From the NCBI GenBank assembly GCA_007693395.1, contig REDS01000098.1, forward strand, positions 1-51,230: a stretch of DNA of 51,230 bases, given 5' to 3'. This DNA comes from Balneolaceae bacterium (GTDB lineage Bacteria > Bacteroidota > Rhodothermia > Balneolales > Balneolaceae). Both the position numbers and the translations under genes were made by a program. Each line of letters begins with the position of its first letter. Within the stretch, counting starts at the first letter, position 1. Below, one piece after another: positions 50,348 to 51,230 of the stretch. The notes beneath the pieces were generated by a model, which made no database searches, was not told where the DNA came from, and worked only from the letters and a program-made list of their open reading frames with translations.

Positions 50348-50878
50348 ATGAATATCACTGTGAATAAATTTTCATTTATCATCTTCTTTTTATCCCTTGG
50401 CATTCTGTTCAGTTCATGCCGAACAGCCGAAGAAATTGTTGAGCCCGAGCCCGAGCCAACAGTAGTTGAAGAGCCGGTAGAAGAGGAAGATTGGACGGTA
50501 GAAGAAGAGGTTGTTGAAGAAGTAGCTGTAATTGAAGAGTTGTACACAATCAACTTTGGTTTCGATATGTACAATATTACAGACCGTGCTGCACGTCTGC
50601 TAGCAGAAAATGTTGCAAAATTACGTGAGAATCCAGCCACCCGGGTACGTGTTGATGCATTTACTGACCACGTTGGTGGGGATCAGTACAACCTAAGGCT
50701 TAGTCTCAGAAGGGCAGCTGCCGTAGTAGATTTCTATGTACAGAATGGCATTGACGATGCTCGCATTGACTCAAGAGGTTTGGGTAAAGCTCCAATTCCA
50801 TGTACAGAGGCCGAGATGGACAGAGATACACCCGGCTGCGAGAAAAACAGAAGAGCTGAATCTCACCCGCTTAACTAA
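50348..50878 (+). CDS. OmpA/Pal-like peptidoglycan-binding lipoprotein
   Basis: 176 aa. The signal segment ends in GILFSSC, so Cys24 is the likely lipidated residue. Residues 27-62 are a Pro/Glu/Val-rich linker (EPEPEPTVVEEPVEEE). The OmpA-C domain (about 65-172) has INFGFDMYNIT, the strand DAFTDHVGGDQYNLRLSLRRAAAVVDFYV and GLGKAPIPCTE with the closing CEKNRRAE; these residues bind meso-diaminopimelate or the peptidoglycan peptide. It anchors the outer membrane to the cell wall. Probably monocistronic, with a strong terminator after it. Confidence 0.9.
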   Translation: MNITVNKFSFIIFFLSLGILFSSCRTAEEIVEPEPEPTVVEEPVEEEDWTVEEEVVEEVAVIEELYTINFGFDMYNITDRAARLLAENVAKLRENPATRVRVDAFTDHVGGDQYNLRLSLRRAAAVVDFYVQNGIDDARIDSRGLGKAPIPCTEAEMDRDTPGCEKNRRAESHPLN

Positions 50879-51215
50879 GTAGTTCTACTTGAATAGTTTC
50901 AAAAAAACGCATTTGTATTTTCAAATGCGTTTTTTTTTGCTCAAAATTCCGGACAGGTAGTTTTTACCGGAATAATTGTGCATTTGGAAAAAAATCGCTT
51001 TCTGAATAAATAAAATTAAAGAAATCCACTAATCTGTTTGGCACTTAGTGTTATCATCTAATATATTCCAATAAGTATTAACTAACAGCGACGTGATCGG
51101 TCTAAAGTTTTCAAAATATTAATTAGTGTTTGATATTTTGACTTTGGGATTCAAAAGATCTATCATTTTGCTTCTAATTTAAGCTCATAACCAAAACATA
51201 ACGCGGAGTAATCGT
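50879..51215. other. Gene-free right-end region
   Basis: After the terminator at 50901-50937 there is no convincing ORF. An AGTGTTTG-type AT-rich stretch around 51120 may be part of the promoter of the next gene. GGAG at 51205-51208 is a likely ribosome-binding site for the ATG at 51216. Confidence 0.4.
50901..50937 (+). terminator. Strong rho-independent terminator
   Basis: A perfect stem ACGCATTTG/CAAATGCGT around a 6-nt loop, flanked by seven A on the left and eight or more T on the right, 23 nt after the OmpA-like gene. The symmetry of the A and T runs lets it work on both strands. Confidence 0.92.
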
Positions 51216-51230
51216 ATGACTTCATCTTTA
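51216..51230 (+). CDS. Start of a gene cut by the window edge
   Basis: An ATG follows GGAG with a 7-nt spacing and reads MTSSL before the window ends. Only five codons are visible, so the product cannot be named. Confidence 0.35.

Noticed and set aside
1-51230. tRNA, rRNA, CRISPR, prophage or insertion sequence
   Set aside because: No cloverleaf, repeat-spacer pattern, integrase, transposase or terminal-repeat pair was recognised by eye on either strand.

Overview
The window looks like chromosome from an aerobic, probably salt-adapted member of the Balneolota/Rhodothermota side of the Bacteroidota group. I infer this from three things. The promoters match the Bacteroidota type (TTG, 18-20 nt, then TAnnTTTG). 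There are six-bladed beta-propeller lipoproteins and secreted Cys-rich peptides. A pterin-carbinolamine dehydratase gene sits inside a nuo operon, an arrangement I recall from Rhodothermus. Assignment to a genus is not possible by eye. No rRNA, tRNA, CRISPR array, phage or insertion sequence was seen. Layout, left to right: (1) 86-906, nuoJ and nuoK of one complex I set. (2) 1030-4398, a secreted phosphatase-family protein with a barrel-like C-terminus, then the ABC-F translation factor EttA. (3) 4690-7254, an AT-rich island with a hairpin, a six-Cys secreted peptide, a propeller lipoprotein and a membrane-anchored thioredoxin-like protein. (4) 7406-11149, a YgjP-type metallopeptidase, then gnd and gntK (gluconate/pentose phosphate entry) and an unusual CheB-like protein on the minus strand. 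(5) 11314-21773, a complete 11-gene nuoABCDHIJKLMN operon without nuoEFG. (6) 21894-31747, a small HEPN-like protein, two paralogous Rrf2 regulators, pyruvate:ferredoxin oxidoreductase, a dihydroorotate-dehydrogenase-like protein, a 2[4Fe-4S] ferredoxin and a two-subunit 2-oxoacid:ferredoxin oxidoreductase. (7) 32081-33499, an alpha/beta hydrolase. (8) 40967 down to 33523, an 11-gene minus-strand Mrp-type cation/proton antiporter operon with split MrpA pieces and three large MrpD/NuoL-like subunits. (9) 41280-46725, nuoL, nuoM, phhB and nuoN of a second set. (10) 46909-49981, rpsF, rpsR, rplI and dsbD. (11) 50348-50878, an OmpA/Pal-like lipoprotein and a strong terminator. The central theme is energy conservation. 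PFOR and KOR oxidise pyruvate and a 2-oxoacid (probably 2-oxoglutarate) and reduce ferredoxin. The NuoEFG-less complex I is the likely ferredoxin:quinone oxidoreductase that pumps ions, and the Mrp complex exchanges protons for sodium. The rrf2-2/nifJ unit and the ferredoxin/kor unit carry nearly identical promoter-operator sequences, so the two oxidoreductases are probably co-regulated by one or both Fe-S Rrf2 proteins. The second complex I set is present only as nuoJK at the left edge and nuoLMN about 40 kb away, which suggests a split or rearranged operon.
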